Below are positions 41,389 through 49,975 of a stretch of DNA of 64,000 nt, in pieces. Position 1 is the first letter of the stretch. Every line of letters starts with the position of its first letter. Below the pieces are notes generated by a model. It made no database searches, was not told the DNA's origin, and saw only the letters and a list, made by a program, of their open reading frames with translations. The position numbers and the translations under genes are program-made. The DNA lies in NCBI GenBank assembly GCA_030374765.1, contig JARGXX010000092.1, positions 124,001 to 188,000 on the forward strand, read 5' to 3'. Source of the stretch: Agarophyton chilense (taxonomy: Eukaryota > Rhodophyta > Florideophyceae > Gracilariales > Gracilariaceae).

Positions 41389-41868
41389 TTTAGTTTTATT
41401 AATTGGTTGTGCGATTTGTGTGTCTGTGGGTCTTTTTACTATCTGGTTACTATCTGGTGGGGCGTTGGCGTGTGTGTGGGAGGTGTGGGTGTTTTTTTTA
41501 TCTATCGCTTTACATAAACCACGTGCTTTGAAAGATTTGTGTGTTAAAAGAGTTGCGAGCGCGTCTTGACGCGTGGCGCGCGTGGAAGGCGTGGCACTCG
41601 TGGACGGCGTGGTACTGGTGGAACGCGTGTGACGCGTGTAGGCGCGCACCGTTGGCCGTATCGGGCATATGTGCGCGGCTGGCGGCTGCGGGGACGAAAA
41701 GTACGCATGTCGAAGTGCGCGTGCCGAAGTGCGCGTGTCGAAGTGCGCGTGTCGAAGTGCGCGTGTCGAAGTGCGCGCGGGGCGCCAGCGCGCGCGCGCC
41801 GTTGCAGCGCTGCCGCCTCCCTCCGCGCTCCTCACTGCGTCTCGCTGTTTGCGCTCGTTCGTTTGTTC
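41389..41868. promoter_or_regulatory. Upstream region of SIL1 with a 14-bp tandem repeat
   Basis: Runs from the end of transketolase to the SIL1 start. Its first part is T/G-rich, as in a 3' end; GCGTGG-type words recur at 41560-41640 and a five-copy 14-bp repeat lies at 41711-41780. The SIL1 frame is open across the right half, giving repetitive Arg/Cys codons that I do not count. Confidence 0.5.
41711..41780. repeat. Five tandem copies of a 14-bp unit
   Basis: Unit CGAAGTGCGCGTGT starting at 41711, 41725, 41739, 41753 and 41767; the first and last copies differ at their ends. It ends 88 bases before the SIL1 ATG. Confidence 0.93.
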
Positions 41869-43242
41869 ATGATGAAGCTGCGCGCCGCCGCGGTGTACGT
41901 CGTCGTCTTGCTGGTGGTGCTGTTGCTGGTGCTGACCGTTGTTGTTGTGGCTGCCGTGCGGGCGGCGCATCTTCCTGCTGTGCGGCGTGCGCGTGCCGCG
42001 CGTACCGAGGAGAAGCGCGCGCTGGCTTTGAGATTGCTGCGCCGCGCTGATGGTCATAAGAGCGACTCTCTGCGAGACGTTCTTCACGAGCATGTGCGTC
42101 GAGAACGCTTTGCTGTGCGTCCGTCGCCCCCCTCGTCGCACACACACCACCCTCACCACCACCACCACCTCCACCACCATCAACAACACCACACGCACAC
42201 GCACACGCACACGCAGGAGCAGCCAAAGCAGCCAAATGACGGTTTGGCGTTCCGTTCCGTGAGCCAGCTCTTTGCATGGGCGATCAACCACTCGGCGTCG
42301 GCGCGCACGTCAAATTCTACCCTCACCATCACGCTGTCGCCGTCCACTCGCCATGCGCAGCAACACTCGCCGCCCCTCTCACCGCCCCTACAAGCGTCTG
42401 TGCGCGCTGCGCAGCACGCCATGCGCGCATTGCCGCGTCCCGCCGCCACCGTCTCCCACGCGCACGCTTCCTCCCCCGACCGCGCCGACTCGTCCGACGA
42501 CGTCACGCACGCCCCGCCGCCGCCGCCGCCACAGCAGCACCAGCACCAGCACCAGCACCAGCACCAGCACCAGGCCGACGGCGCGCGCTTTGCGCAGTTT
42601 TCGGAGCTTGATGCGCTGCGCGATGGCATTCGCGTGTTGGAGAGGGGGTCGACGTCGCGCGTGCCGGTTTCCACGCTTGTGGCTACTTTGCTGCAGCTGG
42701 AGGAGCTTTGTCATAGTATTGACAATGGGCGCGACTTGCACTTGTCGGGCGGTGTTGCGCCTTTGGTTGCCACTTTGGACGCGCCTCAGTACGTTGTGCG
42801 CGCAAACGCGGCTTGGGCGCTGGCCACTTGCTGTCAGAACAACCCCACCGTGCAGAACGCTTCCTTGCAACTGCACGCCGTGCCCGCGTTGGTCAGCATG
42901 GCCGCCAATGACGACATGCCCGTCGTGCGCGCCAGAGCGCTGTTTGCGCTCAACGCCATCCTGGAATTGGAGCAGGCGCGCGTCGTGTTTGAACGACTGC
43001 CTTCCTCCATGCATGCGCTCAGCAGATCGTTGAGAGAGTTGGAAAACGTTAGAGCCACGAGACGCGCGCTCAATCTGGCCGAACTGTTGCTTACAAAGAA
43101 TTTAGACGCATGGAAAACTATGTTTGAAGCGTGGGATCTGCCGATTTTGGTGGAGACTTTGATGAGACAACACCGCAACTCGGACGTGAGGGAGTCGGCG
43201 GCTAGAACTATTGCCGCCTTGGATGGAAGAAATGTGGCTTGA
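41869..43242 (+). CDS. SIL1: SIL1-type ER nucleotide exchange factor for BiP (HspBP1/Fes1 family)
   Basis: A 457-residue armadillo-type protein. The family releases ADP from Hsp70; the ER member is SIL1. The N-terminus (residues 7-30, almost all Val/Leu/Ala) is a signal peptide or anchor, which favours SIL1 over cytosolic HspBP1/Fes1. LFAWAINHSA (134-143) matches the family's first helix. The core then continues at about 245 with LEELCHSIDNGRDLHLSGG, an APLVATL segment, and AAWALATCCQNNPTVQNASL, the strongest signature. Two inserts are unusual: a His-rich stretch (91-115) and a Pro then (Gln-His) repeat (215-235), within about 100 residues separating the first helix from the core. No KDEL-like retention tail is visible at the end (DGRNVA). 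Two adjacent ATGs (41869, 41872) could start it. Confidence 0.9.
   Translation: MMKLRAAAVYVVVLLVVLLLVLTVVVVAAVRAAHLPAVRRARAARTEEKRALALRLLRRADGHKSDSLRDVLHEHVRRERFAVRPSPPSSHTHHPHHHHHLHHHQQHHTHTHTHTQEQPKQPNDGLAFRSVSQLFAWAINHSASARTSNSTLTITLSPSTRHAQQHSPPLSPPLQASVRAAQHAMRALPRPAATVSHAHASSPDRADSSDDVTHAPPPPPPQQHQHQHQHQHQHQADGARFAQFSELDALRDGIRVLERGSTSRVPVSTLVATLLQLEELCHSIDNGRDLHLSGGVAPLVATLDAPQYVVRANAAWALATCCQNNPTVQNASLQLHAVPALVSMAANDDMPVVRARALFALNAILELEQARVVFERLPSSMHALSRSLRELENVRATRRALNLAELLLTKNLDAWKTMFEAWDLPILVETLMRQHRNSDVRESAARTIAALDGRNVA
42520..42575. repeat. CCG run and CAGCAC repeats in SIL1
   Basis: Trinucleotide and hexanucleotide runs that encode poly-Pro followed by Gln-His repeats in the SIL1 insert. 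Confidence 0.9.
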
Positions 43243-44404
43243 TGATTTTGTTTGGTGCGTTTGTGCGTCGTCGAGTGGCGACTACTTGTTTGTTATAGCA
43301 TGTGCGCTGGGCGCGACCCCCGCGCGCACCGTCACACAACTGCTGCGTAAACTGTTTTGCGTTTTCAGTGCATCGAACCCTGTTCTTGTGCTCGTTTCCA
43401 TCACTGCAAACACTTGTCTGGGTTTATGGTATCACGTGTGATTGAAGTTGCGCTGATATGTTGAGCAAGAAATCGATCTCTCGTGTGTTGTTTACGACAT
43501 GTAGTGTGCGGGAATGCGTCTCAGCGGCTCATGACATGAAGACCAGAGCTTTTTCCGCAAGCGCTCTCTCACACACCCTTCCTCCTCCTCCCTCCCCATA
43601 ATGTGAACGAAGTGCAAGGCTAAGACAGTGGCAAAAGCGCCGCCCGCGCCGGCGCGCTTGGTCAAGTAGAATTTTCGAGGCCGTGAATAGCCCACAGTCG
43701 TGCACAGCGCACAGTCGTGCACGTCATCAGTTTCCAAACACAAGCAGGGGCGCGAGATATGCCGAGATATCGAACACCAATGGCGAATGGCCCTGCCTCC
43801 ACCACAAACACACAGTCTCTCTCGAAGCTTCCACGCTACAAATCACACCCCCTCTTCCTTCCTGCGTGCATACCCTCCTCCCAAGCATATGTGCGCACGC
43901 AACTATTTGGTCTTCGTTGCTGTTGCGGTGGAACGTCACGGCGTGGGTGACTCACTTGCGTGATGACGTGCGCACTTGCGCGGTCGCTAGTCGCTCTCGT
44001 TCGCCACGCTGCACCTGCCTTTCGCGCCCGGCTTCGCGCGTGGCCGCCTTCCTGCTCGGCCTCGTCTCGACCTACACAAAACGAACATGTGGTCGAAACG
44101 AGCACCAAGCCGAGCCAAAGAGCTCCGACACGCTCGGCGAAAAAGTTTCTGCTGGCACTACAAGGAACCGCCAACTGACAGCCTTAGATCGATCTGTATG
44201 ATTTCTCATCCGTACTGTCAGCATGCGCGGGAAAAAGTTCTTGCTTGTGCCACCAACGTCGAGCAAAGTTGGTCACGTTCAAGCCGAACAGAACAACCTG
44301 CAGGACAAGCGCATCAAGTGCATCCTACGGGTGTAGTTACGACCGTAGTCCTCTAGTAGTTTGCCCATCGCCACTCCGCCTGCCCCAGGCGCATCAGACC
44401 GCAT

Positions 44405-44445
44405 CTAGCTAGCTACAGCTAGCAATTGCTAGCTAGCTAGCTAGC
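44405..44445. repeat. TAGC repeat with an 18-bp perfect palindrome
   Basis: CTAGCTAGCTA-type repeats flank AGCTAGCAATTGCTAGCT (44417-44434), which equals its own reverse complement. Confidence 0.9.
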
Positions 44446-45550
44446 ATGCGTGTACATAGAACAGTAGGATTTAAAAAAAAAAGCCGAGTTCAAGACCTGG
44501 AGGCCAAGCTTGAGCCCGCCCCGCGCAAAGGGGGTGTATATATTTTTTTTGTCTTTTCTGTCGCACGTTAACATCTATCTATCTTACGATAACAATGTCA
44601 GGAGTAAAGCAGACCAAAAGTTGCACATTTGCAATCAAGCTCAAGCTTCAATGCAAAAGCGATCCGTTCCGCAGCCCTGAAAAGATAAACCATGAGATGT
44701 AGGTTGACGACGTTTTTTTCTTTGCTTTTTCTTAGTGCCCGATAAAAAGAGAGGTGTCACCATTTCAATAAGTCAAATTACTCGATGCATCCAGGCACCA
44801 GCAGGTTCGAGCACCTTTTTCAGTAAATGTTTGAAGAGGAGCATCAACTACAAGTAGAAACGCGTTGACGCCACGGGGCTTTTGATAACACAAGGATTGC
44901 AACAATGTAGAGGAAATGTGTTGATGACAGACGCATGTACACGGCTCTCTAGAACGGGGGAAGGGGGAGGGGGGGTAACACGAGGGTGGTAGAGAAGGAA
45001 TGATACAGCGTGTATCTGACGCCATCGGGCAGTCAAGGCCTTGCGTTGAATGGGCAGACGAAAGAACGAATGCACCCGCACAGCAATAGATCTCAAGTGC
45101 GTGCTGAACAGCAAAGCCAGTTAAACCAAAAGTCAAGAGACACCAGGCGTCGAAAACACACGATACGTGATGAGGTCGTTCAAGCCACACCCAGCGTTCC
45201 AAATCATACGCACGCAACCGGACCCCGACGGCACACATATCGTCCACCGAGCTGGGTTCACTGGCGCAACGCGGCATATGGGCCAAGGCATCGGCACAGG
45301 ACACGGGAAGAATGATGACCACACGGTATATTGTATTCGCACCGATGCGAAAACGAAAAACGCAAAAAAAAGGCAGACCAGCGTGCAAGAAACATGGGGC
45401 AAGGACGGGGGACTCTGCCAATCTCCAGCAGAACGAAAAGGGATGCGGATGAGGATTGGAGATAAAAGAAAGCGTACGGCAGGGAATAACGCGGTATGCA
45501 CGAATGATACGGTTGCGCAAGAGTGTGATGCTGCTGACATTGTGAACGAG

Positions 45551-45587
<37 letters not shown>

Positions 45588-45596
45588 ACACACAAG
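45551..45596. repeat. CA/TG dinucleotide microsatellite
   Basis: About 20 near-uninterrupted AC units. It creates the Cys-Val and Thr-His runs in frames that cross it. Confidence 0.95.
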
Positions 45597-45935
45597 CCAG
45601 ATTGTAGTGACGAAGAACGAACGGACAGAAAGAAGACAATGAACGAGATTATAAAAAAGGAAAAAAGTTGGGATGGAGGAAGCGAAAGGAGAGGAGTAAG
45701 GGGAGAAGGAGAAAAGGAGAAAAGGAGAAAAGGAGAAAAGAGGACAGCACAATAACCCAGTAGGAAAGGGGAACGAAATTAAAGGAGCGGATGAAAGGAA
45801 GAAGAAGAAAGAGGAAGTGAGAAACGAGTGCGGGCAAGTGTCCAAAACAGAGCGACCAAGCGACGGCGCAAGCAGAGAAAAGAGAAAGGAAAAAGGGGGG
45901 AGGGGGGAGGAGGGAGAAAAAGCAGTGTGCTGATT

Positions 45936-47168
45936 TCACTCGCAATACAAGGCCTTGTCAACGAGCGGAGGGATGGGAGAAATCTCGGTGTCCAGTTCCT
46001 GTTCAATTCTGTAGAGATTGAAACGATCGTCATAAGTGATGAGACTGATAGCCAAGCCGCGATGGCCAAAGCGACCGGAGCGACCAACGCGATGAAGATA
46101 AGTCTCGGAGGACTTTGGAAAGTCAAAGTTAATGACAACGTTGACGGCCTGAATGTCAATGCCTCTTGTGAAGAGATCGGAGGAGACGAGGTTACGACAG
46201 GCGCCCGATCGAAAGTCATGAAAGACGCGATTTCGTTGCTCCTGGGGCATGCGCGCATGGATGTAAAAGCACGAATAGCCCAGATCGGTGATCTTTCTGG
46301 CGAGCAGTTCGACGCGGTTGACCGAGTTGCAAAAGATGATGCTCTGATTGATCTGAAGCTTTGAGAAGAGGGTGTTGAGACAGTGGACCTTGTTGCTCTC
46401 CTCAACAAAGGCGTAAAACTGGGTGATACCCTGCAAGGTGAGCTCGTCCATGAGGTTGATCTCATAAGGCTTTTTCAGGAAGCGGTCGCGAAAGCCCTTG
46501 ACGGCGACGGGGAAGGTGGCGGAAAAGAGGGAGATCTGACGGTCAGACGGCATGAAGTTGGCGATGATCTGGTGAATGACGTGCGAAAACTCGGGGGCCA
46601 GCAGCTTGTCTGCCTCGTCCATGACGAGCATGGAACAACGGTTGAGCTTGCACACGTTTTTTCTAGCCATGTCGAGGACGCGACCCGGGGTGGCAACGAG
46701 CACATGCACAGGTTGATAAAACCTCATGATATCGTCCTTGAGACTAGTGCCGCCCGTTGACACCATGACCTGCAAAGCGTCGATGTGACGCGCAAGTTTC
46801 TTGCACACCTGGGCGGTCTGCAGGGCGAGCTCGCGGGTTGGAACGAGGATGAGGGCGGAGGCGACGGTCTGGTTGAGGTCGACGCGCTCGAGGATAGGGA
46901 TGAGATAGGCGCCGGTTTTTCCGGTACCGTTTTTGGCGCGGGCGAGAATGTCGCGACCGGCGAGTGAGACGGGAATGGCGGCCTCCTGGATGGGCGACGG
47001 CTGCTCAAAGCCCATTTCGTAGATTCCCATGAGTAGCTCGCGCTTGAGGTAGTAGTCCTCAAAGTCATTTCCCTTGGTGGCGGTCACGTCTGTGGTGCGG
47101 AAGCGCGTGTCCTTGGGGGGCGGCTTGACGAGCGAGCGCCAATCGTCGGGCGCGGGCGCGGCGGCCAT
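45936..47168 (-). CDS. DHH1: DEAD-box RNA helicase DDX6 / Dhh1
   Basis: A 410-residue helicase of the DDX6/Dhh1/Me31B group, which represses translation and promotes mRNA decapping in P-bodies. All motifs are present: Q motif ([13 protein letters not shown]), AKNGTGKT (I), PTRELALQ (Ia), TPGR (Ib), DEAD (II), SAT (III), SIIFCNS (IV), RGID (V) and [10 protein letters not shown] (VI). Group marks include [20 protein letters not shown] before the Q motif, [15 protein letters not shown], and the C-terminal LVDKALYCE-like ending. The length matches the family core without the long Gln-rich tails of some fungi. I start at the ATG at 47168 ([10 protein letters not shown]); a longer frame upstream encodes poly-Arg from a CGC/GGC run and is surely untranslated. 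It diverges from the proline-rich protein gene across 514 bases. Confidence 0.97.
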   Translation of the reverse strand: MAAAPAPDDWRSLVKPPPKDTRFRTTDVTATKGNDFEDYYLKRELLMGIYEMGFEQPSPIQEAAIPVSLAGRDILARAKNGTGKTGAYLIPILERVDLNQTVASALILVPTRELALQTAQVCKKLARHIDALQVMVSTGGTSLKDDIMRFYQPVHVLVATPGRVLDMARKNVCKLNRCSMLVMDEADKLLAPEFSHVIHQIIANFMPSDRQISLFSATFPVAVKGFRDRFLKKPYEINLMDELTLQGITQFYAFVEESNKVHCLNTLFSKLQINQSIIFCNSVNRVELLARKITDLGYSCFYIHARMPQEQRNRVFHDFRSGACRNLVSSDLFTRGIDIQAVNVVINFDFPKSSETYLHRVGRSGRFGHRGLAISLITYDDRFNLYRIEQELDTEISPIPPLVDKALYCE

Positions 47169-47197
47169 GACAGCACAGCAGCGTGTTGGGGTTTGGG

Positions 47198-47228
<31 letters not shown>

Positions 47229-47682
47229 TTGACGGCGTTGACGGCGACGTGGGGCGTAAACGCGAACGGGGGGACGCGGGAACGTAAAGGTGAAGATAAG
47301 TGGGGGGAAGGGGGGAGAACGAAGAAAGGACGACGAACGGCAGTGAGCGCGAAGTGCAAGCGACTCGGAAGATGAAGCGCAGCGCGACTTAGCGACTTGA
47401 GAGACAGATGTGGTGCTGCAACTTTCCAGCGTCTCGACGAGGCAGCACAAAGCACGTACGGTACAGCGCGACACGTGTTGTGGTCACACGCGTGGCGTAC
47501 GAGGACACGTAGAGAGTACGTGGACACGTAGCAAGATGTGCGTACGTTCCATCGCGTGCGTGACGGAAACGCTTGCTGCGCAAGCACTCGCGTGGGGACG
47601 CGTTTTGTTAGAAGAGGCGGCGCGCGGCGGGCGAGCGCGAGCGAAAGAGGCGCTTGGGGTGTGAGCCGCCGTTGGAGTTGGT
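47169..47682. promoter_or_regulatory. Divergent promoter of DDX6 and the proline-rich protein
   Basis: Contains a GGC run (about 47199-47228) immediately upstream of the DDX6 start, and ACGTG-type words repeated between 47455 and 47540, such as CACGTG-like and GTACG motifs. No separate gene. Confidence 0.4.
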
Positions 47683-48474
47683 GTGATGCGCCCCATGGGC
47701 GCGCCTTCCGCGCTGTCGATGGCGCTGCTGCTGCTGCTGCTGGGCGCCCGCGCCGCGTGTCGCGCCTTGCCGCTACTGCGCTTGCCGTCTTCGCGCCCGC
47801 CCCCGCCCCCGCTGCCGCTGTCGCTGCCGCTGCCGCTGTCGCTGCCGCTGCCGGGCGCGCCGGCGGCGGTGGGCACTGCGCCGGGCGCCACGCGCGGCCA
47901 CTACGCGCCGCTGGCGCTGTTTGCGGTGGCGTGCGGCGTGGTGGGCGCGGTGGCCTTGTCGCTGGCGCTGCCTGCATACTGCGCGCTTCAGCGCTTGATG
48001 ACGGCGGCGCACGCGGCACAACGCCGACGTTCGTTGCGTGAGGCTCGTTTGGTACGTCGTGTGTCGTCCTTGTATCTACATGATATGAAGCGCGACGGCT
48101 ACGGTTCGTTTGGTGGTCGCTTACATACGTTGGGCGCCCATTCGGATAGTCTCGCCTCCATTCTTGACTACGACCCCCGCGTGGGCGCCCCGCATGACTG
48201 TCGCGCGCGTGTCGCGCCGCCGTCTGTCGCCCACCCTTCTGCGTCGCCTCCGCCGCCTCCCCCCCCGCCTCCGCCGCCTCCGCCGCCTCCGCCGCCTCCG
48301 TCTCGGCCGCCGCCGCCGCGGTCGGGCGGCCGCGAATGTTTTGCGGTCGCGACGAGCGCCGTCAACGTGCGCGCGTCGTCGTCGCCGCCGCCACCGCGCA
48401 ACAAGCGCGCGTTGTCGCCACCGCCACCACCTCCGCCTCCGCCTCCGCCGCGCGCCGCGCGACGCAACCATTGA
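47683..48474 (+). CDS. Putative single-pass membrane protein with proline-rich tail
   Basis: A 263-residue protein, tentative. The N-terminus (residues 10-24, MALLLLLLGARAA preceded by few charges) is a good signal peptide. A Pro/Leu-rich segment follows. Then a membrane span (LALFAVACGVVGAVALSLAL, about 75-95) is followed by basic residues (QRRRSLREARLVRR), as in a stop-transfer signal. The remaining 150 residues carry DMKRDGYGSFGGRLHTLG and long Pro runs, such as could bind SH3, WW or profilin-type partners in the cytosol. The frame shares this GC-rich interval with long shadow frames on the other strand. The ordered topology signals make the plus strand more plausible. No family recognised. 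Confidence 0.5.
   Translation: MMRPMGAPSALSMALLLLLLGARAACRALPLLRLPSSRPPPPPLPLSLPLPLSLPLPGAPAAVGTAPGATRGHYAPLALFAVACGVVGAVALSLALPAYCALQRLMTAAHAAQRRRSLREARLVRRVSSLYLHDMKRDGYGSFGGRLHTLGAHSDSLASILDYDPRVGAPHDCRARVAPPSVAHPSASPPPPPPPPPPPPPPPPPPSRPPPPRSGGRECFAVATSAVNVRASSSPPPPRNKRALSPPPPPPPPPPPRAARRNH
48245..48300. repeat. CCGCCT/CCTCCG repeats
   Basis: Runs of Pro codons inside the proline-rich tail. A GA-rich dinucleotide patch follows the stop codon (48477-48490) and a CA run lies at about 48598-48617. Confidence 0.9.
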
Positions 48475-48748
48475 CAGAGAGAGAGAGAGATATATAGAGA
48501 ACGCGTCCACAGTATAGCTAGCGCACGCCCCCAATTTCCGCACTTTGCCATCATTTTTTTTTAAAAACAAAACTCGCACGCACACACGCGTGTCATCAAC
48601 ACACACACACACACACCGCTACCCCCCCGCGCGTCCCGCGTCGCCTCTCCCCCGTCCCCCCGCCTTCGCATCGTAGCGTGCGCCCGCGTCTCTCCGTCCT
48701 TCTTTCGCGTCGCCCGTCGCGTCGCCGCCCCCCCCCCCGATCGCCGTC

Positions 48749-49027
48749 ATGCAAGCTCTGTCGCGCTCTATCGCGCGCCGCGCCTTCGCGCCGTACGCGC
48801 CGCACGCGCCGCGCCGCGCGCTCGCCACCGAGGGGGCGCCCGTGTCTTGGGCGCAGTACCGATCGGGAGAAAAGTCGCTGAGCGACTGGGTTGATGCCAA
48901 CCGCCACAAGGTCGCGGGCGCCATGTTTGCTTTCTACGTCTCGCTCGCCGTCTGGAACCTACGCCCCTCCAAAGGCGCAAACCCCGCCCCCGTCGCCTCC
49001 GACTCGCCCGACCCCGCCGCCGCCTGA
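48749..49027 (+). CDS. Small mitochondrial single-span protein, unknown
   Basis: A 92-residue protein. Its first 28 residues (MQALSRSIARRAFAPYAPHA, then PRRALATE) form a textbook mitochondrial presequence: Arg/Ala/Ser-rich with no acids until a likely cleavage near ALATE. The mature part has a conserved-looking WAQYRSGEKSLSDWVDANRH block, then one membrane-type helix (AGAMFAFYVSLAVWNL), and a short Pro/Ala tail. Small proteins of this shape are often accessory subunits of respiratory complexes or ATP synthase, but I recognise no orthologue. It lies between two plus-strand genes, 275 bases after one and 298 before the CURT1 start. It would be missed by length-filtered annotation. Confidence 0.65.
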   Translation: MQALSRSIARRAFAPYAPHAPRRALATEGAPVSWAQYRSGEKSLSDWVDANRHKVAGAMFAFYVSLAVWNLRPSKGANPAPVASDSPDPAAA

Positions 49028-49324
49028 CCGTCTTCTTGCTCCGCCCCAGTAAAAAAACATTTACTCACAAATACCACCACCGTAGCGCTCTTTTCTGCCC
49101 GCCACTGTTCATTTTGGCCAAAAGTTGCGCAAAATGCAATTTACCCTAACCACCGGCGCTCCCCACGTCAATCTGCCAGCCCGACTCAATCTCCGTCTGT
49201 CTCTCTGCAGCGCGCCTTCTTTCGTTGCTCGCCCTTCGTTCCGCGCCCTTCTTCATCCGCATTGCCCGCGCCGCCGTCCGTCCCCCGTCAGTTTGCGCAC
49301 CGTCTCACATCGTCCGTCTTCGCC

Positions 49325-49906
49325 ATGGCGCCCGCCGCTCGCGCGCCCCCGCTTCGCCCGGCCTTTGCCGCGCCGTTCGCGCTGCGCGCGTGGCGCGCCC
49401 ACCGCGTGGTGCAGTCCATTGTCGTTCACGTCGTCCCCTTCCGCGTCGCCGTCACCACCATTCCCCCGCGACGCCCGCCCGCCATGGCCGCCGCCAACCC
49501 CGACGACTCCGCTTCCGTCGCCGCCGCCGCCGCCGCGCCGCCCTCCTCCGCGCAGTTCGCCGCCACGCAGGACGCCCCCGTCACCGGCTATGCGCCCGCC
49601 ACCGAGTACGCCCTAGACTCGGACGCTCTCAAGGAGCGCGCCCTGCAGGTCGTGTCCGACGTCTCTCAACGCCCACTTTTCTACACCCAGATCTTGGCCT
49701 ACTCGCTGGCCGCCCTCGTCGCCGTCACCGTGTTGCGCGCCATTGTGGCCGCCGTCGACTCCATCCCGATCCTGCCAGGCGCCCTCGAGCTCATCGGCCT
49801 CTCCTACACCGTCTGGTTCTTCTGGAGGTACGTTCTCTTCAAGGAGAGCCGCCAGGAGCTGCTCGACGAGGTTGAGGAGTTTTTGGGCAGAGCGCGTCCG
49901 CAGTAA
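49325..49906 (+). CDS. CURT1: CURT1-like thylakoid curvature protein (CAAD domain)
   Basis: A 193-residue plastid protein of the CURVATURE THYLAKOID 1 / CAAD family, which bends thylakoid membranes at grana margins and is conserved from cyanobacteria to plants. The C-terminal 90 residues show the family layout: an amphipathic helix (LKERALQVVSDVSQRP), a first membrane span (ILAYSLAALVAVTVLRAIVA), DSIPILPGALELIGLSYT as the loop and second span, then WFFWRYVLFKESRQEL and a C-terminal acidic helix. The first 100 residues, Ala/Pro/Arg-rich, are the transit peptide plus a variable linker. Red-algal thylakoids lack grana, so its role there is probably in general membrane shape. The 3' end is only 69 bases from the convergent TFIIIC-like gene. 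Confidence 0.92.
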   Translation: MAPAARAPPLRPAFAAPFALRAWRAHRVVQSIVVHVVPFRVAVTTIPPRRPPAMAAANPDDSASVAAAAAAPPSSAQFAATQDAPVTGYAPATEYALDSDALKERALQVVSDVSQRPLFYTQILAYSLAALVAVTVLRAIVAAVDSIPILPGALELIGLSYTVWFFWRYVLFKESRQELLDEVEEFLGRARPQ

Positions 49907-49922
49907 ACAACTCAACTTGTTT

Positions 49923-49925
<3 letters not shown>

Positions 49926-49961
<36 letters not shown>
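49926..49961. repeat. CT/GA dinucleotide microsatellite
   Basis: About 18 TC units filling most of the 69-base gap between the converging CURT1 and TFIIIC-like genes; it must lie in one or both 3' untranslated regions. Confidence 0.95.
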
Positions 49962-49962
<1 letters not shown>

Positions 49963-49975
49963 TGTTTCTTTTTGT

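Larger units (their letters stand above)
43243..45935. other. Long gene-free region (2.7 kb)
   Basis: Between the converging SIL1 and DDX6 genes. Many frames of 80-270 codons exist on both strands, but they overlap each other, pass through simple repeats and show no domain. Noted: a TAGC-rich palindromic patch (44405-44445), a box-B-like sequence with a downstream T8 run (44487-44550), a CA microsatellite (45551-45596) and GA-rich DNA with repeated GGAGAAAA words (about 45700-45745). Part of it should be the DDX6 3' untranslated region, and an unseen non-coding RNA is possible. Confidence 0.45.

Noticed and set aside
41230-42291. 353-codon frame antisense to transketolase end and SIL1
   Set aside because: Crosses two unrelated genes and simple repeats; no domain.
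44765-45607. Frames of 276 (minus) and 146 (plus) codons through the CA repeat
   Set aside because: Both depend on the CA microsatellite, overlap each other and lack domains.
47084-48019. 311-codon minus-strand frame between DDX6 and the proline-rich protein
   Set aside because: Poly-Ala and Pro/Arg low complexity that overlaps the start of DDX6; no domain or targeting order.
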